DNA from: Proruminimicrobium sp963666965
Lineage (GTDB): Bacteria > Elusimicrobiota > Endomicrobiia > Endomicrobiales > Endomicrobiaceae
Direction of reading: 5' to 3'
NCBI GenBank assembly: GCA_963666965.1
Contig: OY762939.1
Span: forward strand, 1,426,001 to 1,490,000
Length of the DNA stretch: 64,000 nucleotides
Positions within the stretch are counted from its first letter, which is position 1, and each line of letters opens with the position of its first letter. The notes below the pieces were generated by a model. It had not been told where the DNA came from. It did not search any database and saw only the letters and a program-made list of their open reading frames with translations. Shown piece after piece: positions 1 through 7,554 of the stretch. A program made the position numbers and the translations under genes.

Positions 1-1043
1 CATGTCGACAATACAAAATAAGGGTTTGCTGAAGGATCCGGACATCTTAATTCAACTCTTGTTGAATTTCCTCTTGCTGCAGGAATTCTTATAAGAGGGC
101 TTCTGTTTCTTGCAGACCATGCAATATAAACAGGAGCTTCATAACCCGGAACAAGTCTCTTATAGGAATTTACAAGAGGATTGGTAATTGCTGCCATTGA
201 CTGTATGTGAGTCATCACACCTTCAATATAGCTGTAAGCTTCTTGTGAAAGCTGCAATTTATCCTTTTCATCAAAGAAAACATTTTTACCGTCTTTAAAC
301 AATGACATGTTCGTATGCATACCTGAACCGTTTATTCCGAATATCGGTTTTGGCATAAATGTTGCATGAAGTCCGTGTTTCTGCGCTATTGTTTTTACGA
401 CAAGTTTAAATGTATTTATATTATCTGCCGTTTTTAAAGCATCGCCGTATTTAAAATCTATTTCGTGCTGTCCTCTTGCAACTTCGTGGTGGGAAGCTTC
501 TATTTCAAAACCCATTGCTTCAAGAGTAAGACACATATCTCTTCTGGCGCTTTCGCCCAAATCTATAGGAGCCAAATCAAAATATCCCGCATCATCGTGA
601 GTCTGTGTAGTAGGTTTTCCTTTGTCATCCGTAAGAAACAGGAAAAATTCCAATTCTGGTCCGACATTAAATGAATAACCCAAGTCGCTTGCGGCTTTCA
701 AATTTCTTTTAAGTATATTTCTCGGACATCCCGCAAAAGGTTTTCCGTCAGGAGTATAAATATCGCATATAAGTCTTGCTACTTTTCCGTCCTGCGGTCT
801 CCAGGGAAATATTACAAACGTATCGGGATCCGGATAAAGATACATGTCGCTCTCTTCTATTCTTGTAAAACCTTCAATTGAAGAACCGTCAAACATGCAT
901 TTGTTGTCCATTGCCTTTTCAATCTGACTTGCGGTAATTGCAACATTTTTTAAAGTTCCAAAAATATCAGTAAACTGCAAACGAATAAATTTCACATCCT
1001 GTTCTTTTACCATCTTGATAACTTGTTCTTTTGTGTATCCCAT
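1..1043 (-). CDS. glnA: Glutamine synthetase type I, C-terminus cut by window edge
   Basis: Makes glutamine from glutamate, ammonium and ATP in the cytoplasm. I translated about 347 codons from ATG at 1043; the roughly 95 C-terminal residues of the usual 440-470 lie outside the window. Visible hallmarks are the N-terminal beta-grasp (DIFGTLKN), the MFDGSSIEGF segment, GPELEFFLF in the catalytic domain, NGSGMHTNMSLF, and RIPAARGNSTRVELR near the cut. The start is fixed by GGAGGG just upstream. It has its own promoter and a leader with a hairpin and a small Gln-codon reading frame, downstream of the porin-amt-PII operon on the same strand. Adenylylation-site status cannot be judged because that part is missing. 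Confidence 0.97.
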   Translation of the reverse strand, partial: MGYTKEQVIKMVKEQDVKFIRLQFTDIFGTLKNVAITASQIEKAMDNKCMFDGSSIEGFTRIEESDMYLYPDPDTFVIFPWRPQDGKVARLICDIYTPDGKPFAGCPRNILKRNLKAASDLGYSFNVGPELEFFLFLTDDKGKPTTQTHDDAGYFDLAPIDLGESARRDMCLTLEAMGFEIEASHHEVARGQHEIDFKYGDALKTADNINTFKLVVKTIAQKHGLHATFMPKPIFGINGSGMHTNMSLFKDGKNVFFDEKDKLQLSQEAYSYIEGVMTHIQSMAAITNPLVNSYKRLVPGYEAPVYIAWSARNRSPLIRIPAARGNSTRVELRCPDPSANPYFVLST

Positions 1044-1083
1044 AATCCCTCCGTTATATTTTTGTTTTTTACTTTTTATATAA

Positions 1084-1129
1084 AACAAAGATGCATAAAG
1101 GTTTGTTCAAAACCTCCAGCATCTTTGTT
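1084..1129 (-). promoter_or_regulatory. glnA leader hairpin (leader family A)
   Basis: Eleven perfectly paired bases (1119-1129 with 1084-1094) enclose an internal loop and an inner 6-bp stem AGGTTT/AAACCT with a 5-nt loop. It lies in the 5' leader between the glnA promoter and start codon. The core GATGCT..AGGT..ACCT..GCATC recurs in the purF and pyrG leaders. The T-tract after it is weak (TTTTATAT), so its terminator strength is uncertain; a regulatory role is inferred from position and recurrence. Confidence 0.65.
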
Positions 1130-1133
1130 GCAT
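1107..1133 (-). CDS. Putative glnA leader peptide MQQRCWRF
   Basis: An 8-codon reading frame in the glnA leader: ATG CAA CAA AGA TGC TGG AGG TTT TGA. A Shine-Dalgarno-like AAGGGTG sits 6 nt upstream (1140-1146). Codons 2 and 3 are both Gln, and the frame runs straight through the 5' arm of the leader hairpin, which is the layout of a translation-coupled attenuator. No similarity evidence is possible at this length; the frame could be accidental. Confidence 0.4.
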   Translation of the reverse strand: MQQRCWRF

Positions 1134-1159
1134 TTTAAACACCCTTGTTTATATCGAGA

Positions 1160-1188
1160 ATGTTACATAATTTTTCATAGTTTGTCAA
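1160..1188 (-). promoter_or_regulatory. Sigma-70 promoter of glnA
   Basis: On the minus strand a perfect -35 TTGACA (1183-1188) is followed after 17 bp by TAACAT (1160-1165). Transcription would start near 1153, giving a leader of about 110 nt before the glnA ATG. It makes glnA independent of the upstream PII gene. Confidence 0.75.
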
Positions 1189-1227
1189 TTTCATAATCGA
1201 GCCTTGTAAAATGATATTTTTTTGTCC

Positions 1228-1566
1228 TTAAAGCGCATCATTTCCTTCCTCGCCGGTTCTTATTCTTATAGCTCTTTCAACCGGAGATACAAAAATTTTT
1301 CCGTCTCCTATTTCGCCTGTTCTTGCATTCTTTATTATAACTTTAATTACTTTATCGACCATTTCATCAGAAACAACTACTTCAATCTTCGTTTTGCATA
1401 CAAAAGCTACGTTATACTCCTGGCTTCTGTATATTTCTTTATGTCCTCCCTGTTTGCCGAAGCCTTCAACATTAGATTTCGTCAGCCCGGTAACTCCGAT
1501 TTCTTTTAAAGCATTTTTTACATCATCAATTTTGTAAGGTTTTATTATTGCTGATATCATTTTCAT
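1228..1566 (-). CDS. glnK: PII nitrogen signalling protein (GlnB/GlnK)
   Basis: 112-residue PII protein that senses 2-oxoglutarate and ATP/ADP and usually gates ammonium transport or glutamine metabolism. It shows the family start MKMISAIIKPYKIDDVK, a T-loop with Tyr46 and Tyr51 (IYRSQEY), the B-loop TGEIGDGKIFV and the C-loop IRIRTGEEG. Tyr51, the uridylylation site of the proteobacterial proteins, is kept. It lies 15 bp after an amt gene in the porin-amt-PII operon, so control of that transporter is the likely job. The RBS GGAG lies just before ATG 1566. Confidence 0.95.
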   Translation of the reverse strand: MKMISAIIKPYKIDDVKNALKEIGVTGLTKSNVEGFGKQGGHKEIYRSQEYNVAFVCKTKIEVVVSDEMVDKVIKVIIKNARTGEIGDGKIFVSPVERAIRIRTGEEGNDAL

Positions 1567-1581
1567 TTTTTTCTCCTTTAA

Positions 1582-2949
1582 TTAAAATCTGTACCCGCTT
1601 TCACCGTGCTGAGTCAAATCCAAGCCCTGCTGTTCTTCAACATCTTCAACTCTTAATCCAAAGAGCTTGTCTATTATTTTCAAAATAATAAACGTTACTA
1701 AGCTTGCGTAAATGATAACGGAAACAGAGCTCAAAAATTGAGTTTTCAACAAATGCAAGCTGCCGTCGGCACCTGCCGGATTGACGAGAACAGAAGCAAA
1801 AACACCGGTCAGCATGGCGCCTACAAATCCGCCTACACCGTGAACACCGACTACATCAAGCGAATCATCATAACCAAATTTTTCTTTCATATTAACAGCC
1901 ATATAACAAACAACGCCGCCGGCTAAACCTATAATTATTGCAGACATGGGCGATACAAATCCGCTTGCAGGAGTTATTGCAACAAGTCCCGCAACGCCGC
2001 CCGACAAAGCTCCAAGCATAGTAGGCTTTCCTTTCTGTATCCATTCTATAAACATCCAGCCTAAAACAGCAGCACCGGCTCCTACCTGCGTTACAACAAA
2101 AGCAGATGAAGCTAACGCTCCTGCCGACAAAGCACTTCCTGCATTAAACCCAAACCATCCGAACCACAGCAAAGCCGTACCTATCAAAGTCAAAGGAAGG
2201 CTGTGGGGGGGCATAATTTCCTTCTGATATCCTTTTCTCTTACCGATAACCAAAATTGTAATTAATGCCGATGTACCTGAAGCTATGTGAACAACAAGTC
2301 CTCCGGCAAAGTCCAACCCGCCGAGATTTCTTATCCAACCGTCTACGCCCCATACCCAGTGCGCTACGGGACAATAAACAACCGTGAGCCACACAGCCAA
2401 AAATATCAAATAAGATTTGAATTTAAATCTCTCGGCAAATGCCCCTGTTATAAGAGCAGGCGTCAAAATAGCAAACATCATCTGAAATACCATAAACAGC
2501 TGGTGGGGGATAGTGCCGGAATAATCCGGATTAGGATCAAGCCCTACTCCTTTTAAAAACGCCCAGTCAAGATTTCCTATTACGTGTCCCACATCTTTAC
2601 CGAAAGCCAAACTGTATCCGTAAACTATCCATATTATAGTTATAAGTCCCAGTGCAACAAAACTCTGCATCATTGTTCCCAGAACATTTTTACGTCTTAC
2701 CATGCCTCCGTAAAACAAGGCAAGTCCCGGTGTCATAACCATAACAAGCGCAGAACAAACAAGCATAAATGCCGTGTCGCCCGTATCAATTTTGGGTGCA
2801 GGAACAGTTGTTTCCGCCGGAACATCAGCAACCGGGGCTGCAACAGCAACAGCCGTTGTATCTGCAACAACAGCATCGTCTGCAATCAAAGCGCCTGATG
2901 AAACTGTCAAAAGTCCTAAAAATATAAACAACCATAAAATTTTTCTCAT
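1582..2949 (-). CDS. amt: Ammonium transporter Amt, with signal peptide
   Basis: 455-residue Amt/MEP/Rh family ammonium channel of the inner membrane. An N-terminal signal peptide (about residues 1-23) and an alanine/proline-rich stretch precede the channel body of about 11 membrane segments. Family marks include ALFYGGMVRRKN, FAERFKFK, the first pore His in VVHIASGTSA, the GWFGFNAGSA segment and the second pore His in GVHGVGG. It is the middle gene of a porin-amt-PII operon with 12- and 15-bp gaps and a strong AGGAGG RBS. The window carries a second, shorter Amt without a signal peptide, so the two probably differ in affinity or regulation. Confidence 0.96.
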   Translation of the reverse strand: MRKILWLFIFLGLLTVSSGALIADDAVVADTTAVAVAAPVADVPAETTVPAPKIDTGDTAFMLVCSALVMVMTPGLALFYGGMVRRKNVLGTMMQSFVALGLITIIWIVYGYSLAFGKDVGHVIGNLDWAFLKGVGLDPNPDYSGTIPHQLFMVFQMMFAILTPALITGAFAERFKFKSYLIFLAVWLTVVYCPVAHWVWGVDGWIRNLGGLDFAGGLVVHIASGTSALITILVIGKRKGYQKEIMPPHSLPLTLIGTALLWFGWFGFNAGSALSAGALASSAFVVTQVGAGAAVLGWMFIEWIQKGKPTMLGALSGGVAGLVAITPASGFVSPMSAIIIGLAGGVVCYMAVNMKEKFGYDDSLDVVGVHGVGGFVGAMLTGVFASVLVNPAGADGSLHLLKTQFLSSVSVIIYASLVTFIILKIIDKLFGLRVEDVEEQQGLDLTQHGESGYRF

Positions 2950-2961
2950 TTTAGCCTCCTA

Positions 2962-3963
2962 TTAAAATGTCACTGTAAGCATAAGACCGGCTTCCGAATC
3001 TTTGCCTTCGTCGATATTTGATTTAAACTGAGCTCTTACCAAAACATTGTCATACAAGTAAGAACCTACAACTCCGCTGAGATATCTGTTTATCACTTTG
3101 TCATATGACGTATAAGGTTCCACATAATCAAGTCTTGAACCGACATAAAGCTTTCTTGCTGAAAGAATATTTACTGTAACCTGAGAATAGAATCCGAGTC
3201 TGTTAACAGATTCTGTCCCGTAACCGAAATCCGTTTCTCTGTTTGCAAAAACGAGCTCAGTTCTGAAATCAAGAAGATCGTTTGCATACTTTATATCAGG
3301 TCCGAAGTATGATACCGAATCACCCTGCGTTGCGCTGTCAGGACCTTTTGCAAACAATCCGTTTACTCCCAATGTTAAAGATCCCAAAGTTTTGCTTACT
3401 CTTGCATAATAAGACTTTCCGTTGATTGAATTATCAGTCGGAATATTCATATAAGCAGCATTTACGTCAACCGCCGAATTTCTTACAACAACGCCTACTC
3501 CGTCGCCTCTTAAAACATAACCGCCGAAATAAGAAAGAGACATTGCGGGCAGCATCGCAAATTTTTCGTCAATTATACATATCGGATTTTCATAACCGTA
3601 ATTTATAATTTCTCTTCCGATATGTATACTTAAAACATCATTTACTGCATAAGATAAAAACGCCGTGTCAACCAAAACAGTCGTTTCATAGTTATTCTGG
3701 TCGTTGTTATATTCTTTGTTGTTTACAACTAAAGACAAATAAACCGTCATGTCCTTCTGAATCTGCTTTTCTGCATAAAACTGCATGTAAGAAAAGTTAA
3801 GCTTTGAATCCGTTGTTCTTTCTTCTGCTTTAAAAGAAGCAAAAGCCGTTGCATCTCCGCTTAACTTCCACCCTGAAAGAATATTTGCTTCTTCCGCTTT
3901 TATTGTAACAGCCGATAAAAATAAACACATTGTTGATAAAACTAATAAAGATACTTTTTTCAT
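2962..3963 (-). CDS. Outer-membrane beta-barrel protein, porin-like, first gene of amt operon
   Basis: 333 residues: a signal peptide (MKKVSLLVLSTMCLFLSAVTIKA, cleaved before EEA) followed by alternating hydrophobic/polar beta strands and an aromatic C-terminal residue (TVTF), typical of outer-membrane barrels. I do not recognise a specific family. It opens the transcript that also encodes Amt and PII, so it may supply ammonium or another small nitrogen compound across the outer membrane; that is inference from operon context. The start ATG 3963 has GGGAGG at good distance, and a sigma-70 promoter plus leader hairpin lies upstream. Confidence 0.75.
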   Translation of the reverse strand: MKKVSLLVLSTMCLFLSAVTIKAEEANILSGWKLSGDATAFASFKAEERTTDSKLNFSYMQFYAEKQIQKDMTVYLSLVVNNKEYNNDQNNYETTVLVDTAFLSYAVNDVLSIHIGREIINYGYENPICIIDEKFAMLPAMSLSYFGGYVLRGDGVGVVVRNSAVDVNAAYMNIPTDNSINGKSYYARVSKTLGSLTLGVNGLFAKGPDSATQGDSVSYFGPDIKYANDLLDFRTELVFANRETDFGYGTESVNRLGFYSQVTVNILSARKLYVGSRLDYVEPYTSYDKVINRYLSGVVGSYLYDNVLVRAQFKSNIDEGKDSEAGLMLTVTF

Positions 3964-4088
3964 AACTGCCTCCCTTTTTTTTACAAAAACATAAAAATTA
4001 CGAAAACTGCAAAAAACTTACCATCACCTCCGGTAATCTTTTACACCTTTGTAAAATTATTTGGGTTGCTTTTTTAAAAAACAAAAAA

Positions 4089-4129
4089 AAGCCCAAAAGA
4101 ATTTTGTACATAAAATTTCTTTTGGGCTT
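4089..4129 (-). promoter_or_regulatory. Terminator-like leader hairpin before porin-amt-PII operon (leader family B)
   Basis: On the minus strand a 13-bp stem AAGCCCAAAAGAA/TTCTTTTGGGCTT is followed by eight Ts. It is downstream of a strong promoter (4184-4212) and 120 nt upstream of the porin start, so it sits in the leader as a potential attenuator. It could instead simply end the upstream PII-2 transcript. An alternative small stem (4122-4139) with hexaloop AATGAA overlaps its 5' arm, as in the amt-2 leader. Confidence 0.65.
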
Positions 4130-4183
4130 CATTGTCCAATATATTAAGTTGTTAAAAAGAACTCATTTCTTTACTTCGCAGAA

Positions 4184-4212
4184 AGTATACAAAATTTTTT
4201 ATACAAAGTCAA
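4184..4212 (-). promoter_or_regulatory. Sigma-70 promoter of porin-amt-PII operon
   Basis: Minus strand TTGACT (4207-4212), 17-bp spacer, TATACT (4184-4189). The match is close to consensus, and it lies downstream of PII-2 and upstream of the leader hairpin, which places that hairpin inside the transcript. Confidence 0.78.
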
Positions 4213-4274
4213 CATGTAAATTTATGTTTCAAGGCAGATTATTCAATGTTTTACGCAAACGACAAACCGCATTA

Positions 4275-4616
4275 TTATCCTATTGCGCTCGAGCCTGTTT
4301 CTCCGGTACGTATACGGTAACATTCGTCAAGGGTCGTAACAAATATTTTACCGTCTCCGATATTATTTGACCTTGCGCCTTTTATAATGGCCTCGACCGT
4401 CGGTTTTACAAAATTTTCGTTTACAGCTATCTCTATTTTTATTTTTTCCAAAAGATTTACTGAATGGATCTGTCCGCGGTAAGATTCAGTATAGCCCTTC
4501 TGCTGTCCGCATCCGTGTACTTTGCTCACGGTCATTTTGCATACTTCCGAATTGAACAATTCTCTTTTTACGTCTTCCAATTTTTCAGGCTGTATTATAG
4601 CTGTTATTAATTTCAT
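4275..4616 (-). CDS. glnB: PII-family protein lacking Tyr51
   Basis: 113 residues from ATG 4616, chosen because AAGGAG lies just before it; a longer frame to 4697 would overlap amt-2 without an RBS. PII signatures: start MKLITAIIQPEKLEDVK, B-loop SNNIGDGKIFV, C-loop YRIRTGETG. The T-loop keeps Tyr46 (SYRG) but has His at position 51 where the uridylylated Tyr normally sits, so covalent modification there is impossible. It is paired with amt-2 (13-bp gap), so it probably blocks or opens that channel in response to effector binding only. Confidence 0.93.
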   Translation of the reverse strand: MKLITAIIQPEKLEDVKRELFNSEVCKMTVSKVHGCGQQKGYTESYRGQIHSVNLLEKIKIEIAVNENFVKPTVEAIIKGARSNNIGDGKIFVTTLDECYRIRTGETGSSAIG

Positions 4617-4629
4617 TTTTTTCTCCTTA

Positions 4630-5847
4630 TTATAATGCCTCTTCAGGCTGTGATTCAATATTGTGTATTGCAAGATCCGAACCCATAAATTCTTCATGTT
4701 CAGTCAATCTTATGCCGAACAAAGATTTTAGTGTTCCATATACAATAAAACTTGCAATGATACAAAATAAAATAATTGCTATTGTTACCGTCAGCTGGGA
4801 ATAAAACGACACTCCTCCGCGTCCTCCGAGCGTTTCCAGTCCGAAAATTCCTGCAGCAACGGCGCCCCATGCTCCGCAAACTCCATGCAAAGGCCAGACG
4901 CCCAATACGTCGTCAATTTTAAATTTCTGCGTTTCTATCTGAAATAATATCACAAATATCGCTCCTGCAATGCCTCCGACGACTAATGCGGCGACAGGAT
5001 GATATAAATCAGAACCTGCGCAAACTGCAACAAGTCCCGCCAAAGCACCGTTGTGAACAAAACCTGCGTCATTTTTTGATATAAAAAGCGCGGTAATAGC
5101 TCCTCCGACAAGAGCCATAAGCGAATTGATCGCTACAAGCCCCGATATAGCCTCAATTGAACCTGCGCTCATTACGTTAAATCCGAACCATCCTACTATA
5201 AGTATCCAGCTTCCCAACGCCAAAAAAGGAATGTTGCTTATTCTTATTGAACTTGATTCAAATCTTCTTTTTCTTGCGCCAAGAAGCAGAATTGCAGGAA
5301 GGGCCAGCCAGCCGCCGGTTGCATGAACTACCGCAGAACCTGCAAAATCGTGAAAAGGAGCTCCGAACAGCGAAGCAAGAAATCCCGTCGGACTTCCAAG
5401 AAAAGAATTAAATCTGCCCCATGTAAATCCTTCTATTAAAGGATATACCAAACTTATAAAAATAATTCCGGCTATTGAATTTGTCCAAAATTTTGCACGC
5501 TCTGCAACACCGCCGGAAATAATCGCCGGAATACAGGCGGCAAAACCAAGCAGCAGAAAAAACTTTACCGATTCAACACCGCAGTTTGCGATAATGTTAT
5601 TTGTATCAATGCATAAAAAAGATATGCCGCGCGCTATCGGATATCCTATAAAAAAATATGCAAGCGTCGAAAAAGAATAATCAAGCAGAATTTTATTGAG
5701 AGCGTTTACCTGATTTTTTTTGCGAACGGAACCCGTTTCTAAAAATGCAAAACCGGCATGCATCGCAAGTATCATGACTGCTCCTATAAGCAAAAACATA
5801 ACATTTGCGGATGCAATAAAGTTATTTACGGCATTGTCCGTCAACAT
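4630..5847 (-). CDS. amt: Ammonium transporter Amt, second copy
   Basis: About 405 residues, inner-membrane ammonium channel without cleavable signal peptide. Pore histidines appear in AVVHATGGW and PLHGVCGAWGA, and the family segments FAFLETGSVRKKNQ and GWFGFNVMSAGS are present. Two in-frame ATGs compete (5853 and 5847); AAGGAG is 2 nt from the first but 8 nt from the second, so 5847 is preferred. It forms an operon with a PII gene 13 bp downstream. The body is shorter than the other Amt, which has an extra N-terminal signal region. Confidence 0.95.
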   Translation of the reverse strand: MLTDNAVNNFIASANVMFLLIGAVMILAMHAGFAFLETGSVRKKNQVNALNKILLDYSFSTLAYFFIGYPIARGISFLCIDTNNIIANCGVESVKFFLLLGFAACIPAIISGGVAERAKFWTNSIAGIIFISLVYPLIEGFTWGRFNSFLGSPTGFLASLFGAPFHDFAGSAVVHATGGWLALPAILLLGARKRRFESSSIRISNIPFLALGSWILIVGWFGFNVMSAGSIEAISGLVAINSLMALVGGAITALFISKNDAGFVHNGALAGLVAVCAGSDLYHPVAALVVGGIAGAIFVILFQIETQKFKIDDVLGVWPLHGVCGAWGAVAAGIFGLETLGGRGGVSFYSQLTVTIAIILFCIIASFIVYGTLKSLFGIRLTEHEEFMGSDLAIHNIESQPEEAL

Positions 5848-5902
5848 AAGCATTTCTCCTTAAATATATATTTATTTACAAGTTTTTATATATAAAAAAA
5901 AA

Positions 5903-5962
5903 GAAGCCAAAATAATATAAGCGGATTTGCACCGTTACATCATTTTGGACTTCTTTGTCCAA
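5903..5962 (-). terminator. Hairpin between purF and amt-2: purF terminator or amt-2 attenuator
   Basis: On the minus strand GAAG(T)CCAAAAT (5942-5953) pairs with ATTTTGGCTTC (5903-5913), followed by a run of Ts, a good intrinsic terminator. It is 33 nt past the purF stop and 56 nt before amt-2. A competing perfect stem TTGGAC/GTCCAA with hexaloop AAAGAA (5945-5962) overlaps its 5' arm; the same arrangement, with one mismatch, precedes the porin-amt operon. I could not place a convincing amt-2 promoter upstream. Confidence 0.7.
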
Positions 5963-5993
5963 TTTTATTTTATGTATGACAAATTACATTTTT

Positions 5994-7364
5994 TTACACA
6001 AGCAACTTTTTTCTGTCTACGGGAGACGGATATTTGCCGTCAAAACATGCCGAACAGAAATGATTAACATCGCCGTTGCCGCAGGCTTTCTTCATGTTGT
6101 TGATATCAAGAAACGTAAGAGTATCTACGTTTAAAAATTCTCTTATCTCTTCAACGGATTTTACTGCAGCGATAAGTTTGCTTTTATTCGGAGTATCTAT
6201 GCCGTAAAAACAGGGGGAAATAACGGCCGGAGATGACAATGCAAAATGTATCTCTTTTGCCCCTGCATTTCTTAAAGTAGTAACTATTTTTTGCGCCGTC
6301 GTTCCTCTTACCAGAGAATCATCTATTAAAACGATTCTTTTGCCGTTTATAACATCCCTGATCGGAAACAATTTAAGTTTAGCTGTAATTTCTCTCATTT
6401 TTTGAGACGGTTTTATAAAAGACCTTCCGACATAATGATTCCTTATGAATCCCGTCTGCATAACTATTCCGGAATGCATCGAAAAACCTTTAGCTGAAAA
6501 TATGCCGGTATCGGGAACCGGAACTACTATATCTGCTTTTATATGTTTCATCTGCTCGGCAAGATATTTGCCCATATCAACTCTTGCGTTTCTTATGCTT
6601 CTGCCTCTCAAAATACTGTCAGGCCTTGAAAAATAGACCTGTTCAAAAATACAGAGTTTTTCTTTTTCTTTCTGTGCCAGCTGCAAAGATTCTATTATCT
6701 TTCCTTTTTCAATTACTATAATTTCTCCGGGTTTTACGTCTCTTATAAAATTACCGCCTACTGCATATATTGCGCTTGTTTCAGACGCAAGAATATATGA
6801 TTTGCCGACTTTCCCGAGCACCAAAGGCCTGAATCCGAAAGAATCTCTTACTCCTACAAGTTTATTCCCCTGAATAAGCACAAGAGAAAAAGCTCCTTGC
6901 AGACATTGAACCGCTTTTTTCATAATCTGCCCAAAAGTTTTTCCGGTATTCTCAGCCAAAAGATGGGCAACTATTTCAGTATCCGATGTATGATTAAAAA
7001 TAGAACCGCTTTTTGCAAGCCTGTTTTTAATCTGTTCAAAATTTGTGATATTGCCGTTATGAGCAACAGCTATTGTTCCGTGTATGCAGTTGTAAACAAA
7101 AGGCTGCGCGTTAAGAATGGTGCTTTCAGAATGAGTGCTGTATCTGACGTGTCCTATAGCTACTTTACCCGAGAGAATATTAAGAATCCTTTCTTTAAAT
7201 ATATGCGCAACAAGCCCCATGGCCCTGTATGTATTATACGTCGTTCCATCGCCGTTGGCAGATATTCCGGCCGATTCTTCGCCTCTATGCTGCAAAGTTA
7301 TAAGACCGGCAAAAGTCATTACAGCCGCATTTTCATTATTTTCTATTCCAAATACACCGCACAT
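5994..7364 (-). CDS. purF: Amidophosphoribosyltransferase
   Basis: First committed step of purine synthesis: PRPP plus glutamine gives 5-phosphoribosylamine. 456 residues. The N-terminal glutaminase (Ntn type) begins MCGVFG, so Cys2 is the nucleophile with no propeptide to remove. The C-terminal phosphoribosyltransferase has the PRPP loop VLIDDSLVRGTT (about 340-352). Cysteines in CIFEQVYFSRPDS, SPCFYG and CSACFDGKYP resemble the iron-sulfur ligands of Bacillus-type enzymes. It stands alone with its own promoter and a leader hairpin with T-run, related to those of glnA and pyrG. Confidence 0.97.
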   Translation of the reverse strand: MCGVFGIENNENAAVMTFAGLITLQHRGEESAGISANGDGTTYNTYRAMGLVAHIFKERILNILSGKVAIGHVRYSTHSESTILNAQPFVYNCIHGTIAVAHNGNITNFEQIKNRLAKSGSIFNHTSDTEIVAHLLAENTGKTFGQIMKKAVQCLQGAFSLVLIQGNKLVGVRDSFGFRPLVLGKVGKSYILASETSAIYAVGGNFIRDVKPGEIIVIEKGKIIESLQLAQKEKEKLCIFEQVYFSRPDSILRGRSIRNARVDMGKYLAEQMKHIKADIVVPVPDTGIFSAKGFSMHSGIVMQTGFIRNHYVGRSFIKPSQKMREITAKLKLFPIRDVINGKRIVLIDDSLVRGTTAQKIVTTLRNAGAKEIHFALSSPAVISPCFYGIDTPNKSKLIAAVKSVEEIREFLNVDTLTFLDINNMKKACGNGDVNHFCSACFDGKYPSPVDRKKLLV

Positions 7365-7396
7365 ATATAGCTCCCCGGTCTAAAAAACAAACAAAA

Positions 7397-7433
7397 AAGA
7401 TGCAAAAGGTAAAACCGTACCTTTGAGCATCTT
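7397..7433 (-). promoter_or_regulatory. purF leader hairpin with T-run (leader family A)
   Basis: AAGATGC/GCATCTT outer stem and AAAGGTA/TACCTTT inner stem, followed by TTTTTTG and further Ts, between the purF promoter and start codon. As drawn it is an intrinsic terminator inside the 5' leader, hence an attenuator candidate. The sequence upstream repeats AAGATG, which could pair with the 3' arm as an anti-terminator. Core sequence shared with the glnA and pyrG leaders. Confidence 0.7.
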
Positions 7434-7465
7434 ATCATAAACAAATATCATCTTCGCAGTTTTAT

Positions 7466-7493
7466 TCTATAACATTTATTGTTTTTTTGTCAA
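7466..7493 (-). promoter_or_regulatory. Sigma-70 promoter of purF
   Basis: Minus strand TTGACA (7488-7493), 16-bp spacer, TATAGA (7466-7471). Start of transcription near 7459 gives a leader of about 95 nt containing the hairpin. Confidence 0.7.
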
Positions 7494-7514
7494 TTAAAGT
7501 ATTTCCGCAAAAAA

Positions 7515-7540
7515 AAGCCCGGCAGCATGCTGCCGGGCTT
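7515..7540 (-). terminator. Terminator after gdhA
   Basis: A perfect 26-bp palindrome (AAGCCCGGCAGCA and its complement) followed on the minus strand by eight Ts, 14 bp past the gdhA stop. It is GC-rich against the AT-rich background. Confidence 0.9.
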
Positions 7541-7554
7541 TATTATAAAAAAAA

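Noticed and set aside
2584..2898. 104-codon and overlapping 93-codon plus-strand frames opposite amt
   Set aside because: Low-complexity mirror of the transporter; the amt frame is unquestionable.
4630..4697. Longer start for PII-2 overlapping the end of amt-2
   Set aside because: The extension has no PII similarity and ATG 4616 has an RBS directly upstream.
7380..7450. Short frame through the purF leader hairpin (M-I-F-V-Y-D-K...)
   Set aside because: No Shine-Dalgarno, no Gln codons, and its sequence is dictated by the hairpin and T-run.
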